This document shows positions 16,005 to 27,621 of a stretch of DNA of 64,000 nucleotides, in pieces. Positions within the stretch are counted from its first letter, which is position 1, and each line of letters opens with the position of its first letter. A program made the translations under genes and the position numbers. The stretch is from contig NZ_JAADJT010000021.1 in the NCBI RefSeq assembly GCF_011090165.1, forward strand, positions 1-64,000, in the 5' to 3' direction. Source of the DNA: Duganella aceris (lineage in GTDB: Bacteria > Pseudomonadota > Gammaproteobacteria > Burkholderiales > Burkholderiaceae_D). The notes under the pieces were generated by a model. It saw only the letters and a list, made by a program, of their open reading frames with translations. It did no database searches and had not been told where the DNA came from.

Positions 16005-17021
16005 ATGAACCGCGATGACGCCGCACCGGCAACAGAGGTCAACGACTCGTGGCGCGGCTGGATCGCCGAGAACCTGATCCTCGGCGGCGATCCGGACACC
16101 CTGGCCGGCATCATGATCCAGTCCGGCATCGGCGGCGAGGCGGCGCGGGCCGAGGTGGCGGCGGCGCTGCGCAGCCCCTATCTCGGCGGCGCGGCGCGGC
16201 TGCGCAACCGGCTGGCCAAGCGGGATTGGGTGCTCGGCATCCAGTCGCGGCTGAACCGGCTGGCGCCGGCCGAGGTGCCGCGCCGCGCGCGCCTGTCGGG
16301 CGACGACTTCCTCGACCAATACTACCGCCGCAACCAGCCGGTGATCATCACCGGCATGCTGGACGATTGCGCCGCGCGCGCCAAATGGGGTTTCGACTAC
16401 CTGATCGAACGCTGCGGCGAGCGCGAAGTCGAGGTGCAGTTCGGCCGCGACGCCGATCCGGACTACGAGATCAACAGCCAGGCGCTGCGCCGGCGCATGC
16501 CGTTCGGCCAGTACGTGGCGCTGGTGCGCGACGGCGGCGGCGGCAACGATTTCTACATGACCGCCAACAACGACGGCCACAACCGCCAGCCGCTGCGGGA
16601 GCTGATGGCCGATCTGCCGCCGCTGGCCGACTACCTGACGCCGGGCCGCGACGGCTTTTTCTGGTTCGGCCCGGCCGGCACCATCACCCCGTTCCATCAC
16701 GACCTGACCAACAATTTCATGCTGCAGATCGCCGGCCGCAAGCGGGTGCGGCTGATCGCGCCGTGCGACACGCCCAAGGTGTACAACCAGCGCCACTGCT
16801 TTTCCCAGGTCGACGGGCGCGCCATCGACCTGGCGCGCTTTCCGCTGATGGCCGGGGTGCCGGTGCTCGACTGCGTGCTGGCGCCGGGCGAGATCCTGTT
16901 CCTGCCGGTCGGCTGGTGGCATTTCGTCGAAGCGCTGGACGTGACCATCACGGTATCGACCACCCACTTCCGGTGGGACAATGACTTCTATACGCAGTAT
17001 CCGAGCCAACAGGATTTTTGA
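16005..17021 (+). CDS. Cupin-like (JmjC-type) Fe(II)/2OG oxygenase
   Basis: A 338-residue protein with a helical N-terminal 90 residues and a Cupin_8/JmjC double-stranded beta-helix. The iron ligands are visible: H231-x-D233 in PFHHDLTNNFM, and the distal His306 in GWWHFVEAL. Other family marks are NQPVIITGML, FWFGPAGTITPFH and GRKRVRLIAP, with SQVDGR. Members hydroxylate protein side chains or tRNA bases; the substrate here is unknown. ATG at 16005 was preferred over a GTG at 15990 because AAAAGGA sits at the correct distance. It is followed closely (15 bp) by the DUF1275 gene. Confidence 0.88.
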   Translation: MNRDDAAPATEVNDSWRGWIAENLILGGDPDTLAGIMIQSGIGGEAARAEVAAALRSPYLGGAARLRNRLAKRDWVLGIQSRLNRLAPAEVPRRARLSGDDFLDQYYRRNQPVIITGMLDDCAARAKWGFDYLIERCGEREVEVQFGRDADPDYEINSQALRRRMPFGQYVALVRDGGGGNDFYMTANNDGHNRQPLRELMADLPPLADYLTPGRDGFFWFGPAGTITPFHHDLTNNFMLQIAGRKRVRLIAPCDTPKVYNQRHCFSQVDGRAIDLARFPLMAGVPVLDCVLAPGEILFLPVGWWHFVEALDVTITVSTTHFRWDNDFYTQYPSQQDF

Positions 17022-17036
17022 CCAGAGGGGCGCGCC

Positions 17037-17774
17037 ATGCCGATGCACTATCTCCGAGCCTTGACCAGTCCCCACCGCACCGAGCTCGGCAACCGCCGCC
17101 TCGGCCGCCTGCTGGCCTTCGTGGCGGGCGCGGTCAACGCCGGCGGTTTTTTCGCGGTCGGCCAATACACCTCACACATGTCGGGCATCGTCTCGGCGCT
17201 GGCCGACAACGCCGCGCTGGGCCGGCTGCCGCTGTTGCTGGCCGGGCTGGCGTCGCTGGCCGCCTTCTTCCTCGGCGCGGCGACCTCGGCGATCCTGATC
17301 AACTGGGGCCGGCGGCGCGGCGCGCACAGCCGCTACGCGCTGCCGCTGTTGCTGGAGGCGGCGTTGCTGCTGGCCTTCGGGCTGAGCGGCGCGCGGCTGG
17401 CGGCGCTCGGCCATGTCGGCGCCACGGTGGCGCTGCTGTGTTTCGTCATGGGCTTGCAGAACGCCATCGTCACCAAGGTGTCGCGCGCGGAGATCCGCAC
17501 CACCCATGTCACCGGGCTGGTGACCGACATCGGCATCGAACTGGGTAAGCTGTGTTACTGGAACGGCGCGGCGACGACGGGCGAGCGGGTGGTGGCCGAC
17601 ATGGCGCGGCTGCGGCTGCTCGGCTCGCTGTTGGCGATGTTCCTGGCCGGCGGACTGGCCGGGGCGTTCGGCTTCCAGCACCTCGGCTTCGGCGCGGTGG
17701 TGCCGCTGGCGCTGGGCTTGTTGACGCTGGCGGCCGTCCCTCTTTTGGATGACCGTCGCGCGGCCCCGCTATGA
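17037..17774 (+). CDS. DUF1275 (YoaK-type) membrane protein
   Basis: A 245-residue membrane protein of the DUF1275/YoaK family. It has about six hydrophobic segments and the family signatures RLLAFVAGAVNAGGFFAVG, TSHMSGIVSALAD, GLQNAIVTKVSRAEIRTTHVTG and LVTDIGIELG. Its function is not established; a transport role is usually assumed. GAGGGG about 8 bases upstream supports ATG at 17037. It lies between the cupin oxygenase and the TetR gene (25 bp to the latter), so it may be a target of that regulator (inference). Confidence 0.88.
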   Translation: MPMHYLRALTSPHRTELGNRRLGRLLAFVAGAVNAGGFFAVGQYTSHMSGIVSALADNAALGRLPLLLAGLASLAAFFLGAATSAILINWGRRRGAHSRYALPLLLEAALLLAFGLSGARLAALGHVGATVALLCFVMGLQNAIVTKVSRAEIRTTHVTGLVTDIGIELGKLCYWNGAATTGERVVADMARLRLLGSLLAMFLAGGLAGAFGFQHLGFGAVVPLALGLLTLAAVPLLDDRRAAPL

Positions 17775-17799
17775 CCCTGCCATCGTCTATACTATTCGA

Positions 17800-18489
17800 A
17801 TGAAAGACACCGTCACCACTCCCGTCGCAAACCACCAGAAACGCGTCGGCATCGAGCGGCGCGAGCGCACGCGGGCGCTGCTGATCCGCAGCGCGGTCGA
17901 CGTGTTCGCGCGGCTCGGGCCGGACGCGCCGGTGATCGACGACTTCATCGCCGCCGCCGGCGTGGCGCGCGGCACCTTCTACAACTACTTCAAGACCACG
18001 CACGAGCTGCTGGCCGCCGTCACCGAGGAGCTCAGCGAGGAAGTGCTGGGCGTGGTCGATCCGCAGGTGCTGACCTGCGACGATCCGGCGCGCCGCATCT
18101 GCATGGGCATCCGGCTGTATGTGCACTGCGCGATCCGCTATCCGGCGTGGGGCGCGTTCCTGACCCGCATCGGCCCGGCGCACGCGGTGCGCGGCAAGCG
18201 GCTGGACCGCTTCCTGCTGCGCGACCTGGAGCTGGGCTTCGCCGCCGGCCGCTTTTCCGCCGGCTGCGTGCTGGTGGCGCGCGACATGCTGATCGGCTCG
18301 ATGTTCTTCGGCATCGAGACGCTGCTGACCGAAAAGCGGCAGCACCAGCACATCGAACAAATCCTGTACACGGTGCTGCAGGGCATAGGCCTGTCTGCGG
18401 ACGAGGCGCGCGCCATCGCCTTCATGCCGCTGCCGGAGATCGGCCCGATCTCATCGTCGATCTTCGCCACGCTGGAATCGGTGGGATGA
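17800..18489 (+). CDS. TetR-family transcriptional regulator
   Basis: A 229-residue repressor. The TetR_N helix-turn-helix is at about residues 20-66 (RTRALLIRSAVDVFARLGPD, and GVARGTFYNYFKTTHELL). The C-terminal helical domain has no recognised ligand family. The Met at 17800 was chosen because TetR domains start close to the N-terminus; an upstream ATG at 17749 would overlap the DUF1275 gene. Its stop overlaps the start of the acetyltransferase gene (ATGA at 18486-18489), so the two are translationally coupled. Confidence 0.88.
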   Translation: MKDTVTTPVANHQKRVGIERRERTRALLIRSAVDVFARLGPDAPVIDDFIAAAGVARGTFYNYFKTTHELLAAVTEELSEEVLGVVDPQVLTCDDPARRICMGIRLYVHCAIRYPAWGAFLTRIGPAHAVRGKRLDRFLLRDLELGFAAGRFSAGCVLVARDMLIGSMFFGIETLLTEKRQHQHIEQILYTVLQGIGLSADEARAIAFMPLPEIGPISSSIFATLESVG

Positions 18490-18974
18490 TCCGGCCCGCC
18501 ACCCCGGACGACGCGGCGGCCGTGGTCGCGATCTATAACCACTACGTCGCCACCACCAGCATCAGCTTCGAGGAGCGCGCGGTGACGCCGGACGAGATGG
18601 CGCAGCGCATCGGCGACGTGCTCGCGGGCGGCCTGCCTTGGCTGGTGCACGAGCGGGACGGCCGCGTCACCGGCTACGCTTACGCCACCAAGTGGCGCGC
18701 GCGCAGCGCCTATCGTTTTTCCGCCGAGACCAGCGTGTACCTGCGGCACGGGCAGGGCGGCCAGGGCATCGGCAAGGCGCTGTACACCGCGCTGCTGGAC
18801 GAGCTGCGGCGGCGCGGCATCCACATGGCCATCGGCGGCATCGCCCAGCCCAATCCGGCCAGCGTGGCGCTGCATGAAAGCCTGGGCTTCGAAAAGGTCG
18901 CGCACTTCAAGCAGGTGGGCCGCAAGTTCGAGCGCTGGGTCGACGTCGGCTACTGGGAACTGCGGCTCGGCTAG
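18486..18974 (+). CDS. GNAT N-acetyltransferase (phosphinothricin/ArsN1-like)
   Basis: A 162-residue GNAT enzyme. It begins MIRPATPDDAAAVVAIYNHYV and has the SFEERAVT segment and SVYLRHGQGGQGIGKAL acetyl-CoA loop (about residues 84-98), then IGGIAQPNPASVALHESLGF. This layout is that of the Pat/Bar/YncA branch, which acetylates phosphinothricin, methionine sulfoximine or arsinothricin; the actual substrate is not known. The ATG overlaps the TetR stop (ATGA). The stop codon TAG (18972-18974) shares bases with the convergent propeller gene's stop in a CTAG sequence. Confidence 0.88.
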   Translation: MIRPATPDDAAAVVAIYNHYVATTSISFEERAVTPDEMAQRIGDVLAGGLPWLVHERDGRVTGYAYATKWRARSAYRFSAETSVYLRHGQGGQGIGKALYTALLDELRRRGIHMAIGGIAQPNPASVALHESLGFEKVAHFKQVGRKFERWVDVGYWELRLG

Positions 18975-21900
18975 ACCGGCTGCGCCTGTCCTTCGTCCGC
19001 CGCCAGCATGCTGCGCCGGCCGCCGGCCGCGCGCGCGTGGTACAGCGCCTGGTCGGCCGCCAGCATCAGGTCGTCGGCGCGGCCGTCCGGCTCGGCCGTC
19101 TGCGCCGCCACCCCGACGCTGAGGCTCAACATGCTGCCGGACTTGGCGTTGCTCAGTCCCAGCGCCTTCACCGCCGCCTCCATGCGGTGCGCCATCAGCA
19201 TCGCCTCGGCGCCGCCGGTGCCCGGCGCCAGGAAGGCGAACTGGCTGGCGCCGTAGCGCGCCACCAGGTCGCCGGCGCGCTGCACGCTGCCGTTCAGCGC
19301 ATGCGCCACGCGGCGCAGCGCATCGTCGGCGCCGGGCTGGCCGTTATGCTCGGTGTAGGCGCCGAAGTTGTCCAGTTCCACCAGGCCCACCGCCATCATC
19401 CTTTCCTCGCGCGCCGCGCGCCGCCATTCGCGCGCCAGCTGGTCGTCGAAGCAGCGGCGGTTGGCGATGCCGGTCAGCGTGTCGGTGGCCGACAGATTGG
19501 CCAGCTTGTGCTGCGCCTTCTTCAGCGCGTCGGTGCGCTCGGTCAGCAGCGTTTCCAGCTGCCGCGCGCGCCGCGCCAGCCGCCGCACGCCCCAGCGGTA
19601 CAGCAATGCCAATAGCGCCAGCGCCAGCAGCGCCAGCGCGGCGCGCGCCCACCAGGTCTGCGACGCCGGCGGCGTGATGGTGATCGGCAGCACGATCTCG
19701 TCGCGGCTGGCCACCCCCTTGTTGTTGGTGCCCTGCAGGTGGAAGCGGTACTTGCCCGGCGCCAGGTTGGTGTAGGTCGCCACCGGATGGCCGGCGTCGG
19801 CCTGCACCGGCGCCTTGTCGAAGCCTTCCAGCCAGTAGGTGTAGGCGTTGCGGCGCGGCTCGGCGTAATGCAGCGCGGCGAATTCGATCGAGATGGTGTT
19901 GGCGATCCACGGCAGCGTCAGGGAACGCGGTTGCGTCAGCGTCCCTTGCAGCAGCACGTCCTGCGGTGGGTTCTTGCCGCCGAGCGAGCGGTTCAGCACG
20001 CGGATGTCGGTGACCGCCAATTGCGGCGGCCGCGAGGCGCTGCTGTGGATCGCCGGGTTGACCGCCGTGACGCCGCTGCTGCTGCCGAAGTACAGCAGGC
20101 CGTTGCCGCTGTTGGCGGCGGAGTCCATGTAGAAGCCTTCGGTCAGGCCGTCCTCCACCGCGTACTCGGTGACGATGTTCGAGACCGGATCGATCTTGCT
20201 CATGCCGGCCGCCGTGGTGACCCAGATCATGCCGTTCCTGTCGGAGCGGATCGCCTCGATCAGGCGGGTGCCGAGTTCACTTTTATCGCCGATGCGCTTG
20301 ACGTGGTAGCTGCCGTCCTTGAGCTGGGTGATGTGGTTCAAACCCTTGGAGGTGCCGACCCACAGACTGCCGTCGCCGTCCTGGTGCAGGCTGCTGACAC
20401 GGTCGCTGCTCAGGCTTGCGGCGTCGTTCGGATCGAGGCGGAAGTGGCGGAACTTGCCGGTCGCGGGATCGCGCATATCCAGTCCGCCGCCGCGATAGAA
20501 TTCGCCGCTCCAGACGCGGCCGGCGCCGTCCTCCAGCACCGTGGTGGCGCCGTCGACGCTGCGGCTGTCGGCGTCCTGCGGATCGTGGGCGTAGCTCCGC
20601 ACCGCGCCGCCGGCGGGATCGTAGCGCAGCAGCGCGGTGCCGGTGGCCAGCCACAGGACGCCGCCGCGCCCGGGCGCGATGGCGTTGATGAAGTCCGTGG
20701 TCTTGCTGCCGAAGTGGATCACCTTGAACGGATCGTCGGGCTTGTCCAGCCGGTTCAGGCCCTCCGAGGTGCCCACCCACAGCGTGCCCTCCGGCGCCTG
20801 GTACATGCTGTAGATGACGTTGGAGCTGAGCGCGCCGGGACGCTTGTTGTCGCCCTTGTAGCTGCGCACCATCTTGCGCTCGGCCGGGTCGAACAGCGCC
20901 AGGCCGTCGTCCAGCGCGAGCCAGAGGCGGTTGTCGGCGGCCGGCGCCACGCTGCGCACGAAGTTGCTGGACTTGACGAAGTCGGGGTCGATGTCGCGCG
21001 GGACGAAGCGTTCGAAGCCGTGGTTGCCCAGATTGGCGCGGCTGACGCCATCGGTCAGCGAGCCGACCCACATGGTACCGCTGCGGTCGCGCATGGTGGT
21101 GTTGATGGCGTCGCTGTTGAGGCTATGCGCGTCCTCGGCGCGGTGGCGGTAGCTCTGGAACTGGCGCCGCTCGCGGTCCCAGCGCAGCAGGCCGCTGGTG
21201 CGGGTGCTGATCCACATGTCGCCGGCGCGGTCCTCGTCGATGTCGGTGACGCGTTTCGCCAGCACCGGCAAGGCCTGCCTCGATTCCCACGGCTGCCCGG
21301 CCTTCCACGTCACCAGGCCGTCGGCCGAGCCGATCCACAAGGTGGCGGCGCTGTCGAAGTACAGCGCGCGCACGTCGTTGGCCTTGGGATTGGGCTGGGC
21401 CGCATCGTCGACGCGGAAGTGCTGGAAGCCGGTGGCGCCCGGCGCCAGGTAGTCGATGCCGCCGGGCCAGGTGGCGGCCCAGACGCCGCCCTTGTTGTCG
21501 ACCGCGACCGCGTTGATGTCGTTGTAGGTCAGGCTGTCCGGTTTGGCGTCGTCGTGGACGTGGCTGACGAAGCGGCCGCTGCGCGGATCGAAGTGGTGCA
21601 GCCCGCCCCAGGTGCCGACCCACATGCCGCCCCGGTAGTCGGAGACGATGCGGCGCACGATGCGGGCGTTGGCCGGCACGTTGGCGGCCGGATCGACCGG
21701 CGAGTAGCGGGTGAAGGCGTTGCTCGCCGGGTCGAAGCGCGCCATGCCTTCGTCGGTGCCGACCCACAGCCGGCCGGCTTCGTCCTCGTACAGCGAGGTG
21801 ACGCGGCCGCCGGGCAGGCTGCGCGGATCGGACGGATCGTTCAGGTAGCGCACCTGCTTGTGGCCGTCGTGGCGGAACAGGCCGCCCTCGATGGTGCCGA

Positions 21901-22081
21901 TCCAGACGAAGCCCTGCTTGTCCTGCAGGATGGAGAGGATGGCGCGGCTGTCGGCGCCCAGCGAATCGACGGCGGTGAAGGCCAGCGGTCGCGGCGCCGC
22001 CTGCGGCGTGCCCGCGTGGCCACAGGCCAGCGCGGCGCACAGCAGCAGGCGGAGAGTGGGGCGGAGGGACATGCGCGGCAT
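18971..22081 (-). CDS. Two-component-type beta-propeller sensor with degenerate GGDEF domain
   Basis: A 1036-residue membrane sensor. The signal peptide ends near residue 29. It has two seven-bladed propeller regions built of repeats of the type GLWVGTxxGLxRFD (about 45-700), then a Y_Y_Y domain (about 725-790; YTYWLEGFD, TYTNLAPGKYRF). One transmembrane helix (about 800-822) is followed by a coiled coil and a GGDEF domain that starts correctly (DTLTGIANRRCFDD). The catalytic loop reads RYGASQF at about 941-947 instead of RxGGDEF, so cyclase activity is unlikely; a GTP- or c-di-GMP-sensing or scaffold role is more plausible. The start could be three codons later (22072). Confidence 0.85.
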   Translation of the reverse strand: MPRMSLRPTLRLLLCAALACGHAGTPQAAPRPLAFTAVDSLGADSRAILSILQDKQGFVWIGTIEGGLFRHDGHKQVRYLNDPSDPRSLPGGRVTSLYEDEAGRLWVGTDEGMARFDPASNAFTRYSPVDPAANVPANARIVRRIVSDYRGGMWVGTWGGLHHFDPRSGRFVSHVHDDAKPDSLTYNDINAVAVDNKGGVWAATWPGGIDYLAPGATGFQHFRVDDAAQPNPKANDVRALYFDSAATLWIGSADGLVTWKAGQPWESRQALPVLAKRVTDIDEDRAGDMWISTRTSGLLRWDRERRQFQSYRHRAEDAHSLNSDAINTTMRDRSGTMWVGSLTDGVSRANLGNHGFERFVPRDIDPDFVKSSNFVRSVAPAADNRLWLALDDGLALFDPAERKMVRSYKGDNKRPGALSSNVIYSMYQAPEGTLWVGTSEGLNRLDKPDDPFKVIHFGSKTTDFINAIAPGRGGVLWLATGTALLRYDPAGGAVRSYAHDPQDADSRSVDGATTVLEDGAGRVWSGEFYRGGGLDMRDPATGKFRHFRLDPNDAASLSSDRVSSLHQDGDGSLWVGTSKGLNHITQLKDGSYHVKRIGDKSELGTRLIEAIRSDRNGMIWVTTAAGMSKIDPVSNIVTEYAVEDGLTEGFYMDSAANSGNGLLYFGSSSGVTAVNPAIHSSASRPPQLAVTDIRVLNRSLGGKNPPQDVLLQGTLTQPRSLTLPWIANTISIEFAALHYAEPRRNAYTYWLEGFDKAPVQADAGHPVATYTNLAPGKYRFHLQGTNNKGVASRDEIVLPITITPPASQTWWARAALALLALALLALLYRWGVRRLARRARQLETLLTERTDALKKAQHKLANLSATDTLTGIANRRCFDDQLAREWRRAAREERMMAVGLVELDNFGAYTEHNGQPGADDALRRVAHALNGSVQRAGDLVARYGASQFAFLAPGTGGAEAMLMAHRMEAAVKALGLSNAKSGSMLSLSVGVAAQTAEPDGRADDLMLAADQALYHARAAGGRRSMLAADEGQAQPV

Positions 22082-22191
22082 GGTGGCGTCTCGGGGTTGG
22101 GCTTGTCAAGTAAAACACAGAAATGGCCGGCGGGGAAGTACGTGAATTATCCGCTATAATTAATTGACAAATCTTCATGCTCCCAGGCGCC

Positions 22192-25100
22192 ATGAACCCA
22201 CACTCCGATGGATCGACCACGCAGCCGGCGCCACGCCAGCGTCGCCTGTTCAGCAAGCAGAATCTGCGCTGGACCGCGCTGGCGCTGACGGTCGCGGTGG
22301 CGGCGGTGCTGGTGCAGCGGCAGGTGGTGTTCCAGCAGCACGCGCGCGACCTGAAGGCCAGCGCCGACGACATCACGCGCCAGATTCAGATCGACAGCAC
22401 CGACGGCCGCGTCATGGGCGGCGCCATCCTGATGGGATTGGTGGAGGACAGCGTCAAGCTGCTGCTGACCGGCGAGCTGGCGCCGGACGCCTATCGCTTG
22501 CACGTGGACTTCGCCGCCGTGCTGGATCAATACTCGGCCGACAGCGTGTTCGTGCTGGCCGGCGACGGCACCACCGCCGCCTATCTGAACAAGGAGGGCA
22601 AGGCGGTCGGCATCGGCCGCAACCTGCGCTACCGGCCGTACAGCCGGCGCGCGCTGGCCGGCGAGGCCAACGTGTATCCGGCCATCGGCAGCAATTCGCA
22701 CGAGCGCGGGCTGTATTTCGCCGCGCCCATCTACAGCGGCAATTCGCGCGACACGCCGATCGCCGGCGTCTACACGATCAAGATGCCGGCGGCGGAGATC
22801 GACCGCATCCTGGCGCGCACCAAGGATCCGGTGCTGCTGTTGTCGCCGGACGGCGTGGTGTTCGCGACCAACCGCAACGAGTGGCTGTTCACCATGGACG
22901 GCCAGCTGGCGCCGGTGCGCCGCGCGCAGCTGGAGAAGGACAAGCAGTTCGGCGAATTGTTCGAGGGCCAGGGGCCGTTGCCGCTGCCGTTCCCACTGGG
23001 CACGCGCGACCACACCCGCATCCAGGGCCGCGCGTTCGCGCTGCAGTCCACCGAGCTGACCTGGCCGGACGACGGCGGCAAGTGGCGGGTGGTGGCGCTG
23101 CAGGACAAGGCCGAGTGGCTGCCGCTGTGGAACCAGCTGGCGCTGGGCGTCGCCTGCATGCTGGCGGTGTGGCTGCTGGCGACGGTGGTGACCGGCCGCG
23201 CGCGCGCCGCCGAGAACACGCGCCGGCTGCGTTTCGAGAACGAGCGGCGCATGCGCGAGATCACCAATAATCTGCCGGTGGCGGTGTACCAATTCCAGAT
23301 GGATGCGAGCGGGCAGCCGCGCTTCCGTTTCATGAGTCCCGCGATCACCGCCATCACCGGCCTGCAGGCCAGCGATGTGCTGGACGACGGGGCGATGCTG
23401 TTCGCGCTGCTCGATCCGGACGGCCGCGCCGGGCTGCTGGCGCAGATCTCCGACAGCGCGCGCCAGCATTGGGCGATCCATCAGCGGGTGGAGTTCGGGG
23501 CGCAGGGCTTGGTGGCGTCGCGCTGGGTCGACATCCATTGCACCTGCGTGCATCAGCATGCGGACGACGAGGTGTGGAACGGTTATCTGGCCGATGTCAC
23601 GGCCGAGCATACGGCGGCGCAGGCGCTGAACGCGGCCAAGCAGACGGCGGAGGATGCGACGCGCAGCAAGTCGCTGTTCCTGGCGAACATGAGCCATGAG
23701 ATCCGCACGCCGATGAACGCGATCATCGGCATGAGCCATCTGGCGCTGAAGACCGGGCTGACGCCGCGCCAGCACGACTATGTGCAGAAGATACAGCGCG
23801 CCGGCCAGCATCTGCTGGGGATCATCAACGATATCCTGGACTTTTCCAAGATCGAGGCCGACAAGCTGCAGGTCGACAATCAGCCGTTCGAGCTGGATCA
23901 GCTGCTGGAGAACCTGGCGACGCTGATCGGCGACAAGGTCAACGCCAAGGGGCTGGAGCTGGTGTTCGATGTGGCGCCGGATGTGCCGACGTCGCTGGTG
24001 GGCGATGCGCTGCGCTTGGGGCAGATCCTGATCAATTACGCCAACAACGCGGTCAAGTTCACCGAGAGCGGGGAGGTGGCGGTGACGGTGCGGGTGTGCA
24101 GCACGCCGTCCGACGCGCGCCGCGTGCTGCTGCATTTCGCGGTGCGCGATACCGGCATCGGCTTGAGCGAGGAGCAGATGCGGCAGCTGTTCCAGAGCTT
24201 CCAGCAGGCCGACGCGTCGACCACGCGCAAATACGGCGGCACCGGCCTGGGGTTGGCGATCTCCAAGAAGCTGGCGCAGTTGATGGGCGGCGAGGTCGGG
24301 GTGGAGAGTGTGGTCGGCAAGGGTTCGACCTTCTGGTTCACCGCGCATCTGGAGGTCGGGCAGGGGGCGCGGCCGGCGTTGCTGCCGTCGCCGGATCTGC
24401 GCGGCCGGCGCTTGATGGTGGTGGACGATAACGACAGCGCGCGCGTCGTGATCGCGGATTTGTTGCGCAGCATGCGGTTCGAGGTCGGCATGGCGTCGTC
24501 GGGCGAGCAGGCGATCGCGATGATACGCGATGCGGCGGCGGCCGGGGCGCCGGTCGAGGCGGTGCTGCTGGACTGGCGGATGCCGGGCATGGACGGGATC
24601 GAGACGGCGGCCGGGATCCATGCGCTGGGGCTGGAGCCGTCGCCGCGCTTGATGATGGTGACCGCTTATGGCCGCGAGGAGGTGATGCAGCAGGCGCGCG
24701 GCGCGGGCATCGAGGATTTGCTGGTCAAGCCGGTCAATGCGTCGGTGTTGCTGAATACCTTGATACGGTTGCTGGGCGGGGTGGCGGACGATAGCTTGTT
24801 GCCGCGCGCGGCGGCGGTCAGCACGCTGGATGCGCTGGCGACCATTCATGGGGCGCGGGTGTTGCTGGCCGAGGACAATGAGCTGAACCAGCAGGTGGCG
24901 GCGGAGTTGTTGGCCGATGCGGGCATGGTGGTGGATATCGCCAACAACGGCGCGGAGGCGGTGGCGATGGCGCAGCGGGCGCCGTACGATATCGTGTTGA
25001 TGGATATGCAGATGCCGGAGATGGACGGGGTGGAGGCGACGCGGGCGTTGCGTGCGGTCGCGTCGCTGGATGCGTTGCCGGTGGTGGCGATGACCGCCAA

Positions 25101-26432
25101 TGCGATGCAGGCGGATCGGGATTTGTGCATGCAGGCGGGGATGGTGGACTTCGTGACCAAGCCGATCGAGCCGGACGATCTGTGGCGCGCATTACTGCGC
25201 TGGATCCCGGCGCGCCACCCCGCGCAGCAACAAATCGCCACGCTGGCCGGCGCGGGCCCCGCAGCAGCAATCGCCACCAATGCCACCGGCGCCACCAACG
25301 CCACCACTCGCGCCGCCAACGCCACCGACGCCACCGGCGCCGCCAACGCCGCCAACGCCACCGACGCCGCCAACGCCGCCGCCGCCAACGCCGCTGATGC
25401 CCGCGACGCCGCCAACGCCGCCAACGCCGCCAACGCCACCGACGCCGCCAACGCCGCCGCCGCCAACGCCGCTGATGCCCGCGACGCCGCCAACGCCGCC
25501 GACGCCGTCAACGCCGCCCGTGTCCGCGACGCCGCCCGCGACGCCGCCGACGCCCGCGACGCTGGCGACGCTGGCGGCGACGCGGCGGGCGCGGACGCGG
25601 CCACTCGCACTGGCAATGCCGCCATCGCCGCCGTCGCGGGCACGATCGTTCGCGCCACCGATGCCGGCGCGGCGGGCGGCGCTGGCGTCGTCGCTGCTGC
25701 TGGTGGCTCGCTGGCTGCCGGCGTAGCTCCCGCCGCCGGCGCCGCCACCGCCGCCGCCGCCGCCGCCGGTGCCGCCGGTGCCGACGTCGACGCCGCCGAT
25801 GCGGACGAGTTCCCGCAAGCGATCCCCGGCCTCGACATGGTGGCCGGGCTGCGTCGCGTGTTGGGCAAGCGGCCGCGCTATGTGGCGATGCTGCGCGGCT
25901 TCGTCGCCAACCAGGGCGACGCGGCGCTGCAGATCGAAGCTCTGCTCGCCGCCGGCGACCGCGCCGGCGCCGAACGCGGCGCGCATACGCTCAAGGGCCT
26001 GGCCGGCAACATCGGCGCCGGCGCGCTGCAATTCCTGGCCGGCGAACTGGAACACGCACTGTCCCCGCCCACCGTCGGCGACACCAGCCCCGCCACATTG
26101 ACGGCCCAACTCGCACCGCAGCTGAAGCAACTGCAAGCCGCATTGGCCACCCAAGTGTCCGCGATCACCGCCGCCCTGCCGGCCGAAGCCGCGCTGGCCG
26201 TGGTCGACGTCGACCCCGAACAACGCGACAGCGTGGTGCGCGAACTGGCCGCCCTGCTGGCCGACGACGACGCCCGCGCCGAACGCGTCCTGACGGAACA
26301 TGGCGCGCTGCTCTCCGCAGCGTTCCCGCAACACTATCGCAAGCTGGAGCAAGCCGTCGGCGACTTCGACATGGAACAAGCCCTCGCCATCCTCACCAGC
26401 GCCACCGAAATCCCATCCAACGAGCCAGCACA

Positions 26433-26436
<4 letters not shown>
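22192..26436 (+). CDS. Hybrid sensor histidine kinase with two receivers and HPt
   Basis: A 1414-residue phosphorelay kinase. A transmembrane helix (about 26-45), periplasmic sensor (about 46-312), and second helix (about 314-335) are followed by a PAS region (about 350-470). HisKA has His502 in MSHEIRTPMNAI; HATPase_c has NNAVKF and GTGLGLAIS. Receiver 1 has D794 (LLDWRMPG) and receiver 2 has D938 (LMDMQMPEMDG). An Ala/Asn-rich tandem-repeat linker of about 180 residues (roughly 1020-1205) leads to an HPt domain with His1265 in AHTLKGLAGN. A CAGG precedes ATG 22192; an upstream ATG (22177) is less likely. The HD-GYP response regulator gene overlaps the stop (ATGA), so it is the probable output. 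Confidence 0.9.
25351..25506 (+). repeat. Near-perfect 78-bp tandem duplication in the kinase linker
   Basis: Bases 25351-25428 and 25429-25506 are almost identical (they start GCCAACGCCACCGACGCCGC and differ near the end, AACGCC versus GACGCC). The unit codes 26 residues rich in Ala, Asn and Asp. It lies in a longer Ala-rich tract (about 25255-25800) made of the hexamer-like GCCAAC and GCCGAC words, all in frame. Confidence 0.8.
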
Positions 26437-27542
<1,106 letters not shown>

Positions 27543-27621
27543 TTTGTGCGGCATAAACTCCGGGTAATTGGTAGCATACGGTTTTCCCAATCCCGGGCGC
27601 TATAGACGCGTCCCTACCACC

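Noticed and set aside
22155..22169. TATAAT followed by TTGACA before the hybrid kinase gene
   Set aside because: The two elements are in the wrong order and spacing for one promoter, and no fitting partner was found for either on the plus strand.
25255..25800. Possible CRISPR-like or satellite array
   Set aside because: The repeats are tandem without unique spacers, keep reading frame, and code a linker between two recognised domains.
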